A stretch of DNA of 46,374 nt from CAYONQ01 sp964405375 (GTDB lineage Bacteria; Planctomycetota; Phycisphaerae; Sedimentisphaerales; Anaerobacaceae). The stretch spans positions 1 to 46,374 of the forward strand of contig CAYONQ010000010.1 in assembly GCA_964405375.1 (NCBI GenBank), in the 5' to 3' direction. Positions 18,197-27,094 of the stretch are shown one piece after another. The position numbers and the translations under genes were made by a program. Positions within the stretch are counted from its first letter, which is position 1, and every line of letters begins with the position of its first letter. Below the pieces are notes generated by a model. The model saw only the letters and a program-made list of their open reading frames with translations, was not told where the DNA came from and did no database searches.

Positions 18197-20599
18197 TTAT
18201 CTTCCGCCGAGGCCGAGCCAGCCGCTGATAACAGGGGCGAATTTTACCACGACGCCTGAGAATACCACGCTGACCATTGTCATCAGCTTGATGAGGATAT
18301 TCAAGCTCGGCCCGGAGGTATCTTTGAACGGGTCGCCGACGGTATCGCAGACGACGCTGGCCTTGTGGGCGTCGGAGCCCTTTCCGCCGTGAGCACCCTT
18401 TTCGATGTACTTTTTGGCGTTGTCCCAGGCGCCGCCGGTGTTATTGAGCGTAATTGCCAGAACAAAGCCGCAGGTCAGTCCACCCGCCAAAAGCCCCATC
18501 ACGCCCGCCACACCGAGAAGCAGCCCCGTTAGAACGGGAATGATAATTGCCAGCATTGAAGGCAAAATCATCTCTTTCTGTGCGCCGCGTGTGGAGATGG
18601 AGACACAGCGGGCATAATCCGGCTTGCCGGTGCCTTCCATAATACCCGGTATCTCTTTGAACTGTCGGCGGACCTCGTTGACCATAGCGCCTGCGGCTCT
18701 TCCGACCGCCTTCATCGTCATCGCACAGAATACAAAGGCCATAGCGGCACCGAGGAACAGCCCGCCGATTAGCTTCGGATTCATAATCGTCAGGTTATAA
18801 GCCGTGATGAAGTCTGATATCGCCGCGGTTTTGACGTTGATTGTGCCCGCTACCTCGCCGTTAGCTGAGAATGCAATTTGGCCAATCTTAAATACCCCAT
18901 CGGCGCTGTCTGCGGCAAGTCGGCTTATCCAGATGCGAATCTCTTCGATGTATGCAGCCAATAGTGCCATAGCTGTTAGTGCCGCCGAGCCAATTGCAAA
19001 GCCCTTTCCGGTCGCTGCGGTGGTATTGCCGAGTGCGTCGAGGGCATCGGTTCTCTTTCTAACCTCCGGCCCAAGGCCGCTCATTTCGGCATTGCCGCCG
19101 GCGTTATCGGCAACCGGGCCGTAGGCGTCGGTTGCCAGAGTAATACCCAATGTCGCCAGCATACCGACAGCGGCAAAACCTATCCCGTAAAGTCCCATCG
19201 AGACATTTGAGAAGCCACCGGCAAAACCGAACGCGCAGAGTATGCCGATAACGATCGTAAGCACCGGCAGACCCGCTGAGTACATCCCCGTCCCAAAGCC
19301 GTCAATTATTGCGGTCGCCGCCCCCATATTTGTCTGCTCGGCGATGCCGCGGACGGGTTTGTATTCGTCGGATGTGTAATACTCAGTGAACTGGCCTATC
19401 AAGACGCCGGCAACCAGACCGGAGACCACCGAGCCGAATACGCCCCAGGTAATCCAGCCGGCCGCCGCCACCCCTGCCACAGCCAAGATAATAAGCGCCG
19501 AACTGCCCAGAGTGCCGAACAGCAGTGCCCGAAGCAGATTCTTCTGGCTGGCGTCCTCTTTGCAGCGAACCATAAATATCCCCAAAATCGAAAGTATTAT
19601 TCCCATACCGGCGACAAGCATCGGGGCAAGAACCGCTTTCAAAACGGACTGCTGCGATGATAATGTCAAAGCCGCCCCCAGCGCCGCCGTCGCAAGGATT
19701 GAGCCGCAGTAGCTCTCATAAAGGTCGGCGCCCATACCGGCGACGTCGCCGACGTTGTCGCCGACGTTGTCGGCGATTGTGGCGGGGTTCCTCGGGTCGT
19801 CTTCGGGGATGCCGGCCTCGACCTTGCCGACCAAATCTGCACCGACGTCCGCCGCCTTGGTATAGATGCCGCCGCCGACGCGGGCAAACAGTGCCTGAGT
19901 CGAGGCGCCCATACCGAAGGTAATCATTGTCGTGGTAATTTCAACGAGTTTGTGGTCGGCAGCCATACCCGGCTTTACCAGCGTCAGGCCGAGGAAAATA
20001 AGGCCGTTTCTCATATTCTCGGCTGTGTAAACCAGCTTATCTAAAATCAGATACCACAATGAGATGTCCAGCAGGCCGAAGCCGACGACCACAAGCCCCA
20101 TAACCGCACCGGACCGAAAGGCGACCTGCAGGCCGCGATTCAAGCTCACACTGGCACCCTGAGCTGTTCGGGCCGATGCGTTGGTTGCGGTCTTCATACC
20201 CAGAAAGCCGCACAGGCCGCTGAAAAATCCGCCGGTTAAAAACGCCACCGGCACAAACGGGTTCTGCACACCAAGATAAGCGCAAATCCCCAGGATAATC
20301 ACAAGACCTAAAAACACCAATGATACAATACTGTATTGCCTGAACAGATAGGCGTAGGCACCTTCGCGGACATAGCGGGCGATTTCTATCATCTTGTCGG
20401 TGCCCTCGGGGGCAGCCATCACCCTCTTATAGAAGAACCACGCAAAGCCAAGCGCTAAAACCGCGCTAATCGGTGCGATTGCCCAGCTCAGCGGCGTGCC
20501 GACGATTTCTGCTGATTCGGGACCTTCGGCTGCCATCGCTGCTGCAGAAAGCCCGAATGCCGGCACCAGAGATGCAATGCTATTGTTAAAAATCTTCAC
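18197..20599 (-). CDS. hppA: membrane-bound pyrophosphatase, K+-dependent type
   Basis: An ion pump driven by pyrophosphate hydrolysis, 800 residues with about 16 membrane segments. The catalytic loop DVGADLVGKVE and the following DDPRNPATIADNVGDNVGDVAGMGADLYESY region carry the Mg-pyrophosphate ligands. GNTTAATGKGFAIGSAALTA has alanine where K+-independent enzymes carry lysine, which marks the K+-dependent group. Whether it moves H+ or Na+ is not decided here. The start is GTG with AAGGAG eight bases upstream. The N-terminus looks like a signal peptide (AFGLSAAAMA). Confidence 0.95.
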   Translation of the reverse strand: MKIFNNSIASLVPAFGLSAAAMAAEGPESAEIVGTPLSWAIAPISAVLALGFAWFFYKRVMAAPEGTDKMIEIARYVREGAYAYLFRQYSIVSLVFLGLVIILGICAYLGVQNPFVPVAFLTGGFFSGLCGFLGMKTATNASARTAQGASVSLNRGLQVAFRSGAVMGLVVVGFGLLDISLWYLILDKLVYTAENMRNGLIFLGLTLVKPGMAADHKLVEITTTMITFGMGASTQALFARVGGGIYTKAADVGADLVGKVEAGIPEDDPRNPATIADNVGDNVGDVAGMGADLYESYCGSILATAALGAALTLSSQQSVLKAVLAPMLVAGMGIILSILGIFMVRCKEDASQKNLLRALLFGTLGSSALIILAVAGVAAAGWITWGVFGSVVSGLVAGVLIGQFTEYYTSDEYKPVRGIAEQTNMGAATAIIDGFGTGMYSAGLPVLTIVIGILCAFGFAGGFSNVSMGLYGIGFAAVGMLATLGITLATDAYGPVADNAGGNAEMSGLGPEVRKRTDALDALGNTTAATGKGFAIGSAALTAMALLAAYIEEIRIWISRLAADSADGVFKIGQIAFSANGEVAGTINVKTAAISDFITAYNLTIMNPKLIGGLFLGAAMAFVFCAMTMKAVGRAAGAMVNEVRRQFKEIPGIMEGTGKPDYARCVSISTRGAQKEMILPSMLAIIIPVLTGLLLGVAGVMGLLAGGLTCGFVLAITLNNTGGAWDNAKKYIEKGAHGGKGSDAHKASVVCDTVGDPFKDTSGPSLNILIKLMTMVSVVFSGVVVKFAPVISGWLGLGGR

Positions 20600-20665
20600 T
20601 TCTGCTACTCCTTCAGAATCTAACTATGGTTTTCTTACGTGAAAACAGGCACGAAATTGCCTTGC

Positions 20666-20693
20666 AGTTTAATCAAAAAAGGACGCTTTTCAA
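20666..20693 (-). promoter_or_regulatory. possible hppA promoter
   Basis: On the minus strand TTGAAA (20688-20693), a 16-base spacer, then TAAACT (20666-20671), about 65 bases before the hppA start codon. Confidence 0.4.
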
Positions 20694-20780
20694 GTGTTTT
20701 ATTGAGGAAACGAAATAAAGTTGTATCTCATACGTTACGCTGTTAATTCGAATCACAAGCAACTGGCGACGAGCGACGAA

Positions 20781-21983
20781 TTATGTGTGATAGCCGGCGT
20801 TGATTTTCACGTATTCGGTGCTGAGGTCGCAGCCGTAGCAGAAATCGCTTGCGTTTCCCGCACCCAAATCCACTGTTATTGTGTGCTCCGGGCTGGACAT
20901 AATTCCGCCGGCCTTTTTCCTGTCGAACTTTGCGGGTCTGCCGTTCTTGAGGACGGTTATATCACCTATCTTGCAGGACAGCTTCTTTTGATTTAATTTT
21001 ACGCCGGATGAGCCGACGGCGGCGATAATCCTGCCCCAGTTGGGATCGCCGCCGTTTACCGCACATTTAAATAGCGGGTAATCGGCGACTGCCCGGCTTG
21101 CTTTTGCCGCATCGGCCTTGGTGGCGGCGCCTTTGACCACAACCCTGAACATCCGCGTCGCCCCTTCGGCGTCAAGTGCCATTTGTCTGACTAAGTCGTC
21201 GCACAAATCCACCAATGCCTTTGTGAATTTTTTATATCGTGGACATTGGCTTACTATTGGCCGATTGCCTGCCGCTCCGGACGCAAGTATTATCGCCGTA
21301 TCATTAGTGCTCTGACAGCCGTCAACGGTCAGCTTATTCAGCGAACTGCCGATTGCTGTCTTCAGTGCCTTTGCTAAAAGCGGTTTGCTTATAGCCGCAT
21401 CGGTAGTGATAAAGCAAAGTGTCGTTGCCATATTCGGTGCAATCATACCGGCCCCTTTGACCGCACCGGCTATTGTTATTTCCTTACCCGATACCTTAAT
21501 TTTTCGGACGGCTTGTTTGGGTTTGGTGTCGGTTGTCATTATCGCTTTGGCGAAATCCAGCCCGGCTTTAGCCGAGGCCGAAAGTTTCTCCGTTGCCTTC
21601 GAAATGCCTTTTGTGATTTTGTCAATCGGCAGTTGCTTGCCAATAATACCTGTCGAAGCAACAAGAACGTTGTGTGGGTCGGTCTCGATTTGTCTGGCTG
21701 TTTCGGTGCACATTCTAATTGCGTTTTTGATTCCCTGCTGGCCGGTGCAGGCGTTGGCGTTGCCGGAGTTGACAACGACAGCGAAAATCTCAGCGCTTTT
21801 TATATGTTTTTTACTGATTTCGACCGCTGCTGATGTGACTTTATTTGTTGTAAAGACCGCCACTGCCTTCGCACCGCCCGGACAGACAATCAGTCCCAAA
21901 TCGTATTTACCCGATTTCTTAATCCCACAGTACAGCCCCGCCGCCAGAAACCCCCGCGGGCTTGTAATAGTGTTATTTGCCAT
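20781..21983 (-). CDS. argJ: bifunctional ornithine acetyltransferase / N-acetylglutamate synthase
   Basis: ArgJ moves the acetyl group from N-acetylornithine to glutamate, closing the cyclic arginine pathway. The precursor cuts itself at a conserved threonine. The cut site lies in APNMATTLCFITTDAAI. Further marks are NSGNANACTG, VDGCQSTNDTA, EGATRMFRV and the C-terminal NGGDPNWGRI. At 400 residues it is complete. It lies downstream of argC on the same strand but separated from it by about 2.2 kb of unrelated genes. Confidence 0.95.
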   Translation of the reverse strand: MANNTITSPRGFLAAGLYCGIKKSGKYDLGLIVCPGGAKAVAVFTTNKVTSAAVEISKKHIKSAEIFAVVVNSGNANACTGQQGIKNAIRMCTETARQIETDPHNVLVASTGIIGKQLPIDKITKGISKATEKLSASAKAGLDFAKAIMTTDTKPKQAVRKIKVSGKEITIAGAVKGAGMIAPNMATTLCFITTDAAISKPLLAKALKTAIGSSLNKLTVDGCQSTNDTAIILASGAAGNRPIVSQCPRYKKFTKALVDLCDDLVRQMALDAEGATRMFRVVVKGAATKADAAKASRAVADYPLFKCAVNGGDPNWGRIIAAVGSSGVKLNQKKLSCKIGDITVLKNGRPAKFDRKKAGGIMSSPEHTITVDLGAGNASDFCYGCDLSTEYVKINAGYHT

Positions 21984-21999
21984 CTGCGAATGTCCTTGT

Positions 22000-22212
22000 C
22001 TATTTCAGCAAAGTATCGAACTTTTCTAATATCTCTTTGTGCTCAGAAATCTTACTAAACTCTGAAAGCCATTTCCTGATGTCTTTAAGGTCAATCGAGT
22101 TTTTGTTTTTGGTCAAAATGCTTTTTATGTCTTCCTCATCGACCGCTCTTCCCGCAACTATCTTATGGATAATGACATCTTCACAGGAGGCGAACCGGAC
22201 GGGGTAGTCATC
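22000..22212 (-). pseudogene. C-terminal remnant of an AbiEii/MNT-type nucleotidyltransferase
   Basis: Read on the minus strand up to the TAG at 22000-22002, this frame gives about 70 residues, including VRFASCEDVIIHKIVAGR and KSILTKNKNSIDLKDIRKWL. These match the C-terminal part of nucleotidyltransferases of the AbiEii / type IV toxin class (pattern: S-x-E-D-x-I-x-H-K, then G-R-x-x-D-x-x-D-I). No start codon belongs to this frame. The ATG that overlaps the upstream gene's stop (ATGA at 22208-22211) opens a different frame that dies after 18 codons. The simplest reading is that an internal deletion removed most of the gene and joined its start out of frame to its tail. Confidence 0.7.
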
Positions 22213-22459
22213 TATCCGAACCTGTCTTGTCCTTTTGCGAGTCTGCCTTTCTCTTCGCAGGCTTCAACTTTCTCATCGCCCTTGCAATTCTTAAATCAAC
22301 CTCTAATCCCTCTAATATATTTTCGGAGCTGATAACCCCCAAAGCCACGGCCTCTTTGTGCAGCGCCTCATATATGGCCAGCGCCTGCTTGTAGGAGAGT
22401 TTTTCCTCTGCGTCCAACTTACGATAAAACTCATCTAATTTACGCTTGTTTCTTATCAC
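22208..22459 (-). CDS. small helical protein, likely former partner of the nucleotidyltransferase
   Basis: Encodes 83 residues, charged and probably all-helical, with FYRKLDAEEKLSYKQALAIY and LEGLEVDLRIARAMRKLK. The start is GTG with AAGG just upstream. Proteins of this shape (short, with SYKEALAIFEALxxEAxxLGV...LEGxEVDxRIAR) often come immediately before AbiEii-like nucleotidyltransferases, from my recollection of such gene pairs, and probably act as the antitoxin or partner. Here the following gene is reduced to a remnant. The reading frame itself is intact. Confidence 0.65.
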   Translation of the reverse strand: MIRNKRKLDEFYRKLDAEEKLSYKQALAIYEALHKEAVALGVISSENILEGLEVDLRIARAMRKLKPAKRKADSQKDKTGSDR

Positions 22460-22522
22460 TGCCTTGCTCCCAGTGGAACAAACAATTATAACCCTAAACG
22501 GCCCTTTTAGCCACGCTTACTT

Positions 22523-23374
22523 CTAAAGAATGGTCGTGTTTCTTGAGCGTGGGTCGTTAATGGTCTCTGGGCTGTTGTCGAGTTTGCCGGCAATCGCCAT
22601 ATCCCTGAAAGGTTCCGACGGGTCGTAATATTTTTTGTTTATGTTGACTGTGTTGACCATCATACCGGCCCGGTTTTGCCTGAGATGTTTTACAATCCTG
22701 CCGTCCGGGACAATAAAGCACGATGGATACGGTGAATAATACCCGCTCGGATTTGCCATACTAAGCCAGAAATAATTCGTCGCCGCCCGGCACTGCATCG
22801 TCTGCCGCATAATATATTTGTGAACGGTAGGCCGTTTCTGTCTTGCGTTATAAAACGATTGAAGAACACAGTTAACGCCCTGCTTATGAAGCTCTCTATA
22901 AAGCTCCGGAAACCGCAAATCAAAACATATCAAAAGCGAGCACTTCACGCCGTTAATGATAAAGTTCACGAATTTGTTACCCGGCGTATAGTGATGCAAA
23001 TCGCCTTTTGTGCAGAACCTTTTGTCGTAGCGGTCAACGATTTTGCCATTCGGGTTTATCAGGTATAAACTATTGTGCGGCTTATTTGGCGGCGTCAGTT
23101 GATGAGTGCTGCCCAATACTACCCACAGCCCTAATTTGCCTGCAAGGGCCATAATCTTTTTCGTTTCTTCCACCAGCAGTTGCCAGTTGTAACCCTCGAA
23201 GTTGGGAAAGTCCGTGCCGACATAACCGCTCAGCGCACATTCGGGAAAATGGATAATGTCAGCTTTGCCTTTGTGTGCCTTGTGCATAAATTCGCATATC
23301 TGCCGGCCATTTCGCTTAATAGAACTTCCGACAGCAAACTGACACGTCGCAACTTTCAGTACTCTTGTGTTCAT
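22523..23374 (-). CDS. nitrilase-superfamily carbon-nitrogen hydrolase
   Basis: The Glu-Lys-Cys catalytic triad of the nitrilase superfamily is visible: E45 in HFPECALSGY, K118 in RYDKRF and C150 in LLICFDLRFPELYR. These enzymes hydrolyse amides or nitriles; the substrate here cannot be told. I start at the ATG at 23374 (283 residues) rather than the TTG five codons upstream, since MNTRVLKVATCQF matches the family's N-terminus. It is flanked by unrelated genes inside the argC-argJ interval. Confidence 0.88.
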   Translation of the reverse strand: MNTRVLKVATCQFAVGSSIKRNGRQICEFMHKAHKGKADIIHFPECALSGYVGTDFPNFEGYNWQLLVEETKKIMALAGKLGLWVVLGSTHQLTPPNKPHNSLYLINPNGKIVDRYDKRFCTKGDLHHYTPGNKFVNFIINGVKCSLLICFDLRFPELYRELHKQGVNCVLQSFYNARQKRPTVHKYIMRQTMQCRAATNYFWLSMANPSGYYSPYPSCFIVPDGRIVKHLRQNRAGMMVNTVNINKKYYDPSEPFRDMAIAGKLDNSPETINDPRSRNTTIL

Positions 23375-23487
23375 ACTACACACACCCAAAAATATATGTC
23401 ACTATCCCAAAATTGCGGTTGAGACTTGTGTCCGCATCTCCTCACCCATATACAGGATTTTGGGTCTAAAGCATTAGCGAAAAATAA

Positions 23488-24144
23488 TCATTCAATTGGA
23501 ACGTCCACATCCCAACCGGGACCCGAGTGAACAGCTTTTAACTCCAGATTAACTCCTCCGGAAACATATAAACGTTCATCGAAATTATTGTAGACCATGA
23601 TAGTAAATTCTTTTCTATCTTGTGAGGCCATATATCTTATCGGGTACTTTGTACCGTATTTCCCATATTTGGTTACACACTGATTGGGATCCCATTTATA
23701 TACTTCCCATTCTTGAATTTTCTCGGGGCATATGCCATTTACATCAACTATAGCCTGGATTTTTTTCGCAGCTTCTATCCCGTATTTGTTAGCAGAAAGA
23801 AGCGACTGATGAACTAAAAACGCCACGGTTAGAAAAATAATAATTGTCAATGCAGGACGCAAAAACCTTGTCTTGGCAAATTTAATCTGCGGCCTTTTTC
23901 TTAATCCCCTAACAATGATTCTAACAATGTTAATTAACACGCTGACTACTGACCATAAGAAAGCAATACTTGCTGGTACCCAAAATGACATCGTCAAAAT
24001 ATCCCAAGGTATCCAATACAAGAAGACGACAAAAAGTGGGGGAATTATTATGAAGCACCAGCGCAAAATTGGGTTTTTAATTTTATATGTCAGCAAAACA
24101 ATTGGAAGCGAAACGACAGAAAAAATCAAAAAGAGAAAAATCAT
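23488..24144 (-). CDS. membrane protein of unknown function
   Basis: A 218-residue protein I do not recognise. Three to four hydrophobic segments occupy roughly residues 1-22, 27-50, 52-78 and 95-112, joined by short basic loops (RGLRKRPQIKFAKTR). A hydrophilic C-terminal part of about 100 residues follows, with two cysteines (GICPEKIQEW and PNQCVTKYG) and a tail rich in beta-type sequence. By the positive-inside rule the tail is probably outside the membrane. The sequence is more AT-rich than the arg genes around it, which hints at a later insertion. Confidence 0.65.
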   Translation of the reverse strand: MIFLFLIFSVVSLPIVLLTYKIKNPILRWCFIIIPPLFVVFLYWIPWDILTMSFWVPASIAFLWSVVSVLINIVRIIVRGLRKRPQIKFAKTRFLRPALTIIIFLTVAFLVHQSLLSANKYGIEAAKKIQAIVDVNGICPEKIQEWEVYKWDPNQCVTKYGKYGTKYPIRYMASQDRKEFTIMVYNNFDERLYVSGGVNLELKAVHSGPGWDVDVPIE

Positions 24145-24199
24145 TCTTTAATCTCTCTAAAATAGACTCACACAGAACCCGCTGCGTATCTCGCAAAAT

Positions 24200-25210
24200 T
24201 TATTTAAGACCAAGAGTCTCTTCCAGGCCGAAGATGATGTTCATATTCTGAACTGCCTGACCGGAGGCGCCTTTCACCAGATTGTCAATGGCTGAAAAGC
24301 AAACGATTTTGCCTTTTACAGAGGTTACGAAGATATGACAATAGTTTGTCCCTGCGACGTCTTTAACGGCGGGCGGGGCTTGGCAAACCTGCACGAACGG
24401 CTCATCACTATAGAAATCGCTGTAGAGCTTTAACAATCCTTCACTGCCGGCCTTTCCTTTCGGCTGACAGTAAACCGTTGAGAGGATTCCCCTGTCGAAA
24501 GGCCCTGCGTGCGGCTGAAAGAATATTTCAACATCACAGCCGGCGATTTCGCCTGCGATTTGCTCCATCTCCGGTGTATGACGGTGTGAGCCGACGCCAT
24601 AAGCGAACAGGTTCTCATTCATATTCGGAAAATGGAACTTTGCCGATGGGTTTCTGCCCGCTCCCGATGCACCGGTTACCGCATTGACAATAATCGAATC
24701 TGTCTCGACAAGCTGTTCTTTAAGCAGCGGTGCTATGGCTAACAAGGCACCCGTAGGGTAACAGCCGGGATTGGCAACCAGAGTGGCTCGCTTTATTTGC
24801 TCACGGAATAATTCCGGCAGGCCATAGACTGCTTTTTCGAGGTTTGGCTTATCGGTGTGCTTTACCTCGTAAAATTTCTCATAGACGGCTGTGTCTTTCA
24901 GCCGATAGTCCGCACTGAAATCGATGACCTTTAGCCCTGCATCCAGCAGCTTCGGCACAAATCCCATAGAGACCTTATGCGGCAGACAGCAAAGGGCCAC
25001 ATCGGCTGTGGCTTTGAGCTTATCGAAATCCAGCGGCTCAATCTGCAGATCGCACCGGCCCTTGAACCGGCCGAAGCAGTCTGCCACCCGGCCGCACTCT
25101 TCCGGCAGTGCAGTTAGATAGACCAGCTCGGCCTCGCTGTGCCGCAGGATTATCTCTATCGATTCGGCGCCGGTATATCCGCTCGCTCCTATTATCGCAA
25201 CTCGTATCAT
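24200..25210 (-). CDS. argC: N-acetyl-gamma-glutamyl-phosphate reductase
   Basis: ArgC reduces N-acetylglutamyl phosphate to the semialdehyde with NADPH, the third step of arginine synthesis. The 336-residue protein begins MIRVAIIGASGYTGAE with the NADP-binding fold. It has the catalytic cysteine in VANPGCYPTG (C150), and the HRHTPEMEQ and QPHAGPFDRGILST motifs that mark the family. It follows rpsI by 77 bases on the same strand. Confidence 0.95.
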   Translation of the reverse strand: MIRVAIIGASGYTGAESIEIILRHSEAELVYLTALPEECGRVADCFGRFKGRCDLQIEPLDFDKLKATADVALCCLPHKVSMGFVPKLLDAGLKVIDFSADYRLKDTAVYEKFYEVKHTDKPNLEKAVYGLPELFREQIKRATLVANPGCYPTGALLAIAPLLKEQLVETDSIIVNAVTGASGAGRNPSAKFHFPNMNENLFAYGVGSHRHTPEMEQIAGEIAGCDVEIFFQPHAGPFDRGILSTVYCQPKGKAGSEGLLKLYSDFYSDEPFVQVCQAPPAVKDVAGTNYCHIFVTSVKGKIVCFSAIDNLVKGASGQAVQNMNIIFGLEETLGLK

Positions 25211-25287
25211 AATCTGTCCCTCTTAAAAAAAGGCCGCCAAGTTTAGTCTCGACGGCCATTGTAATAATCACTTCGAAGTTTTGCAAA

Positions 25288-25776
25288 TTACCGTTTCGAG
25301 AACTGAAATCTCCTTCGTGCGCCTCTCTGGCCTGGCTTTTTCCTCTCGACCATTCTGCTGTCGCGGGTTAGATACCCGCCGTCTCGCAACGGCTGGATAT
25401 AGCTCTGCTCGTCGTAGTTTTTCAACGCCCTGGCAATCCCCAGCATTGTTGCGCCGGTCTGTCCTGTGGTTCCGCCGCCCCTGACGTTGACAAAGATGTC
25501 AAAGGCCTTTTCTGCATTGACCGCCGCCAGCGGTGCCATGACCGCTTTTCTATCCTGTGGGCGTTTGAAGTAATCGGCCAGCTCTTTTTTATTAACCAGC
25601 AGTTTGCCTTTGCCGGGCTTGATTCGCACTCGTGCGACGGAGCTTTTTCGTCTGCCGGTGCCCCACCAGTAGCCGCCTTTGGGTTCGCTGGTCGGGGCCG
25701 GTGCCGACTTCGGCTGACTTTCCGTGGTCCGGCCGGCCGGTTTAATATCAGGATTATCAGTTTTGTTCTCTGCCAT
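25288..25776 (-). CDS. rpsI: 30S ribosomal protein S9 with N-terminal extension
   Basis: The last 130 residues are standard S9: GTGRRKSSVARVRI, the NVRGGGTTGQTGA loop, GIARAL and the basic tail ending RRRFQFSKR, which reaches the P-site tRNA. The first 35 residues are a Pro/Thr/Lys-rich disordered extension (DIKPAGRTTESQ) absent from most S9 proteins. It follows rplM by 13 bases. Confidence 0.95.
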   Translation of the reverse strand: MAENKTDNPDIKPAGRTTESQPKSAPAPTSEPKGGYWWGTGRRKSSVARVRIKPGKGKLLVNKKELADYFKRPQDRKAVMAPLAAVNAEKAFDIFVNVRGGGTTGQTGATMLGIARALKNYDEQSYIQPLRDGGYLTRDSRMVERKKPGQRGARRRFQFSKR

Positions 25777-25789
25777 AATTCCCGCTCTA

Positions 25790-26221
25790 TTATAATATTT
25801 CCATCTTTTCAGGTTTCTGGGCCTGGTGCTCGTGCTCCGGGCCTCGATATACCTTCAATTTTTTCAGCATCTTTCTGGCTAATTTATTCTTCGGCAGCAT
25901 CCTTCTGACCGCCAGTTCGATTACCTTCTCCGGCTTTTTCGCCATCATATCGGCGAAGCTGACGAACTTATGTCCGCCGGGGTGATGCGTGTAATAATCA
26001 TATTCCTTCTGCTCGGCCTTTTTGCCGGTAAGTTTTATCTTATCGGCGTTGACCACAACCACATAATCGCCCGTATCAACGTGAGGCGTATATGTGGGCT
26101 TTGTCTTGCCCATCAGTATCGGCGCTATTTTTGCGGCCATCCGGCCCAGAACAGCACCATCGGCATCGACAAGCAGCCATTTGTGGTCAACTTCATCTTT
26201 TTTCGCCATAAAGCTTTTCAT
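25790..26221 (-). CDS. rplM: 50S ribosomal protein L13
   Basis: L13 in its usual operon with S9. The ATG at 26221 gives MKSFMAKKDEVDHKWLLVDA, the normal N-terminus, so the longer reading starting at 26254 is rejected. GRMAAKIAPILMGK, GDYVVVVNADKI, the YYTHHPGG segment and AVRRMLPKNKLARKML are conserved. The length of 143 residues is normal. Confidence 0.95.
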   Translation of the reverse strand: MKSFMAKKDEVDHKWLLVDADGAVLGRMAAKIAPILMGKTKPTYTPHVDTGDYVVVVNADKIKLTGKKAEQKEYDYYTHHPGGHKFVSFADMMAKKPEKVIELAVRRMLPKNKLARKMLKKLKVYRGPEHEHQAQKPEKMEIL

Positions 26222-26457
26222 AGAAACACCTAACGCACCATAGAAAACCGGCATTTTAGCGGATTGGGCCCGCCTGTCAAACTATTTCTGAGGTGAAAAT
26301 TCAAGAATTCGGGCTTCATCCGGTTAACGAGTAAGTGCTCCCGTTTGAAATTGGGAGAGACTGGGTCCCCGCCAACGACCCCTGCCTAAGGCCTGCTGGG
26401 GCAGGCATGCGGGGATCTCCGCCCCCCACAATCAGGTAGGGGCAGGCTTCGCTTCGG

Positions 26458-26520
26458 CTTTGATTGGGTTTGATTGGCTTTGTTTGGGTTTGGAATTGGG
26501 TTTGATTGGGTTTGTTTTGC
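26458..26520 (+). repeat. T/G-rich degenerate tandem repeat
   Basis: Successive imperfect copies of a unit close to TTTGATTGGG (also TTTGGAATTGGG, TTTGTTTGGG) fill about 60 bases. Strong strand asymmetry: almost no C. No spacer structure of a CRISPR kind. Confidence 0.6.
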
Positions 26521-26651
26521 CGGAGCCCGAAGGTGGTTTTATTTTCATAATCCCCTGTGTAATTTTAGGTTACGTTCATTTGGCGTTTAAGCAAATTGGG
26601 TTTGTTTTGCATAATTTACTCATAGCCACAAAGCCACTAAGGCACGAAGTT

Positions 26652-26684
26652 AGAAGACAGAAGACAGGAGTCAGAAGTCAGAAG
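26652..26684 (+). repeat. short tandem repeat of AGAAG(A/T)C-like units
   Basis: About five imperfect 7-base units (AGAAGAC, AGAAGAC, GGAGTC, AGAAGTC, AGAAG), next to the low-complexity phrases named for the surrounding spacer. Confidence 0.55.
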
Positions 26685-27094
26685 CAAATTATTTGCCACG
26701 AATTAACACGAATTTTTGACTAATTATCAAGAATATAAATTCTTGCTCCCCGCTCGGAGTCGAGGACAAGTTTCGCAGGAATGACAAATCACGATATATT
26801 TTTGCTATGAAAGTGGTTACGTAAATATTTGGCTTAAAACTGCTCAGTTTTAGTGTTTATTTCCGCCTCCGGGCGGTTTATGTTTACCTTCTGGTAAACA
26901 TAGGAGTATTTTAACAGATTTTCAAACAAAAGTCAAGAAAAAAAGGCCGATAAAAAGAAGATTTTTCTGCAAAAATCAACAAAAGCAACGTAATAACACA
27001 GTAAACATCGTCTTCTTTAATGGAATCTACGACGTCTTCATGATAGAATAGTAGTTGTGTGGAAGCTTTCGGGAGACAGGATGAGGGTGTTTAA

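Larger units (their letters stand above)
26222..27094. other. long spacer with degenerate repeats
   Basis: About 870 bases between the divergent rplM and polysaccharide lyase genes, without a credible gene. The left third is GC-rich with inverted segments (CCTGCC/GGCAGG around 26382-26408). The centre is T/G-rich tandem sequence, followed by a tract of AGAAG(A/T)C units and the phrases CACAAAGCCACTAAGGCACGAAG and CCACGAATTAACACGAATTTT. The right third is AT-rich and carries a short hairpin (TTTACC-TTCT-GGTAAA near 26882-26897). Promoters for both neighbours must lie here; I do not see a clear pair. Confidence 0.5.

Noticed and set aside
19657..19923. Arg-rich frame opposite hppA
   Set aside because: A shadow of the GC-rich pyrophosphatase gene on the other strand.
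26458..26684. Tandem repeats as a possible CRISPR array
   Set aside because: Units are short, degenerate and contiguous, without unique spacers, and no cas genes are near.
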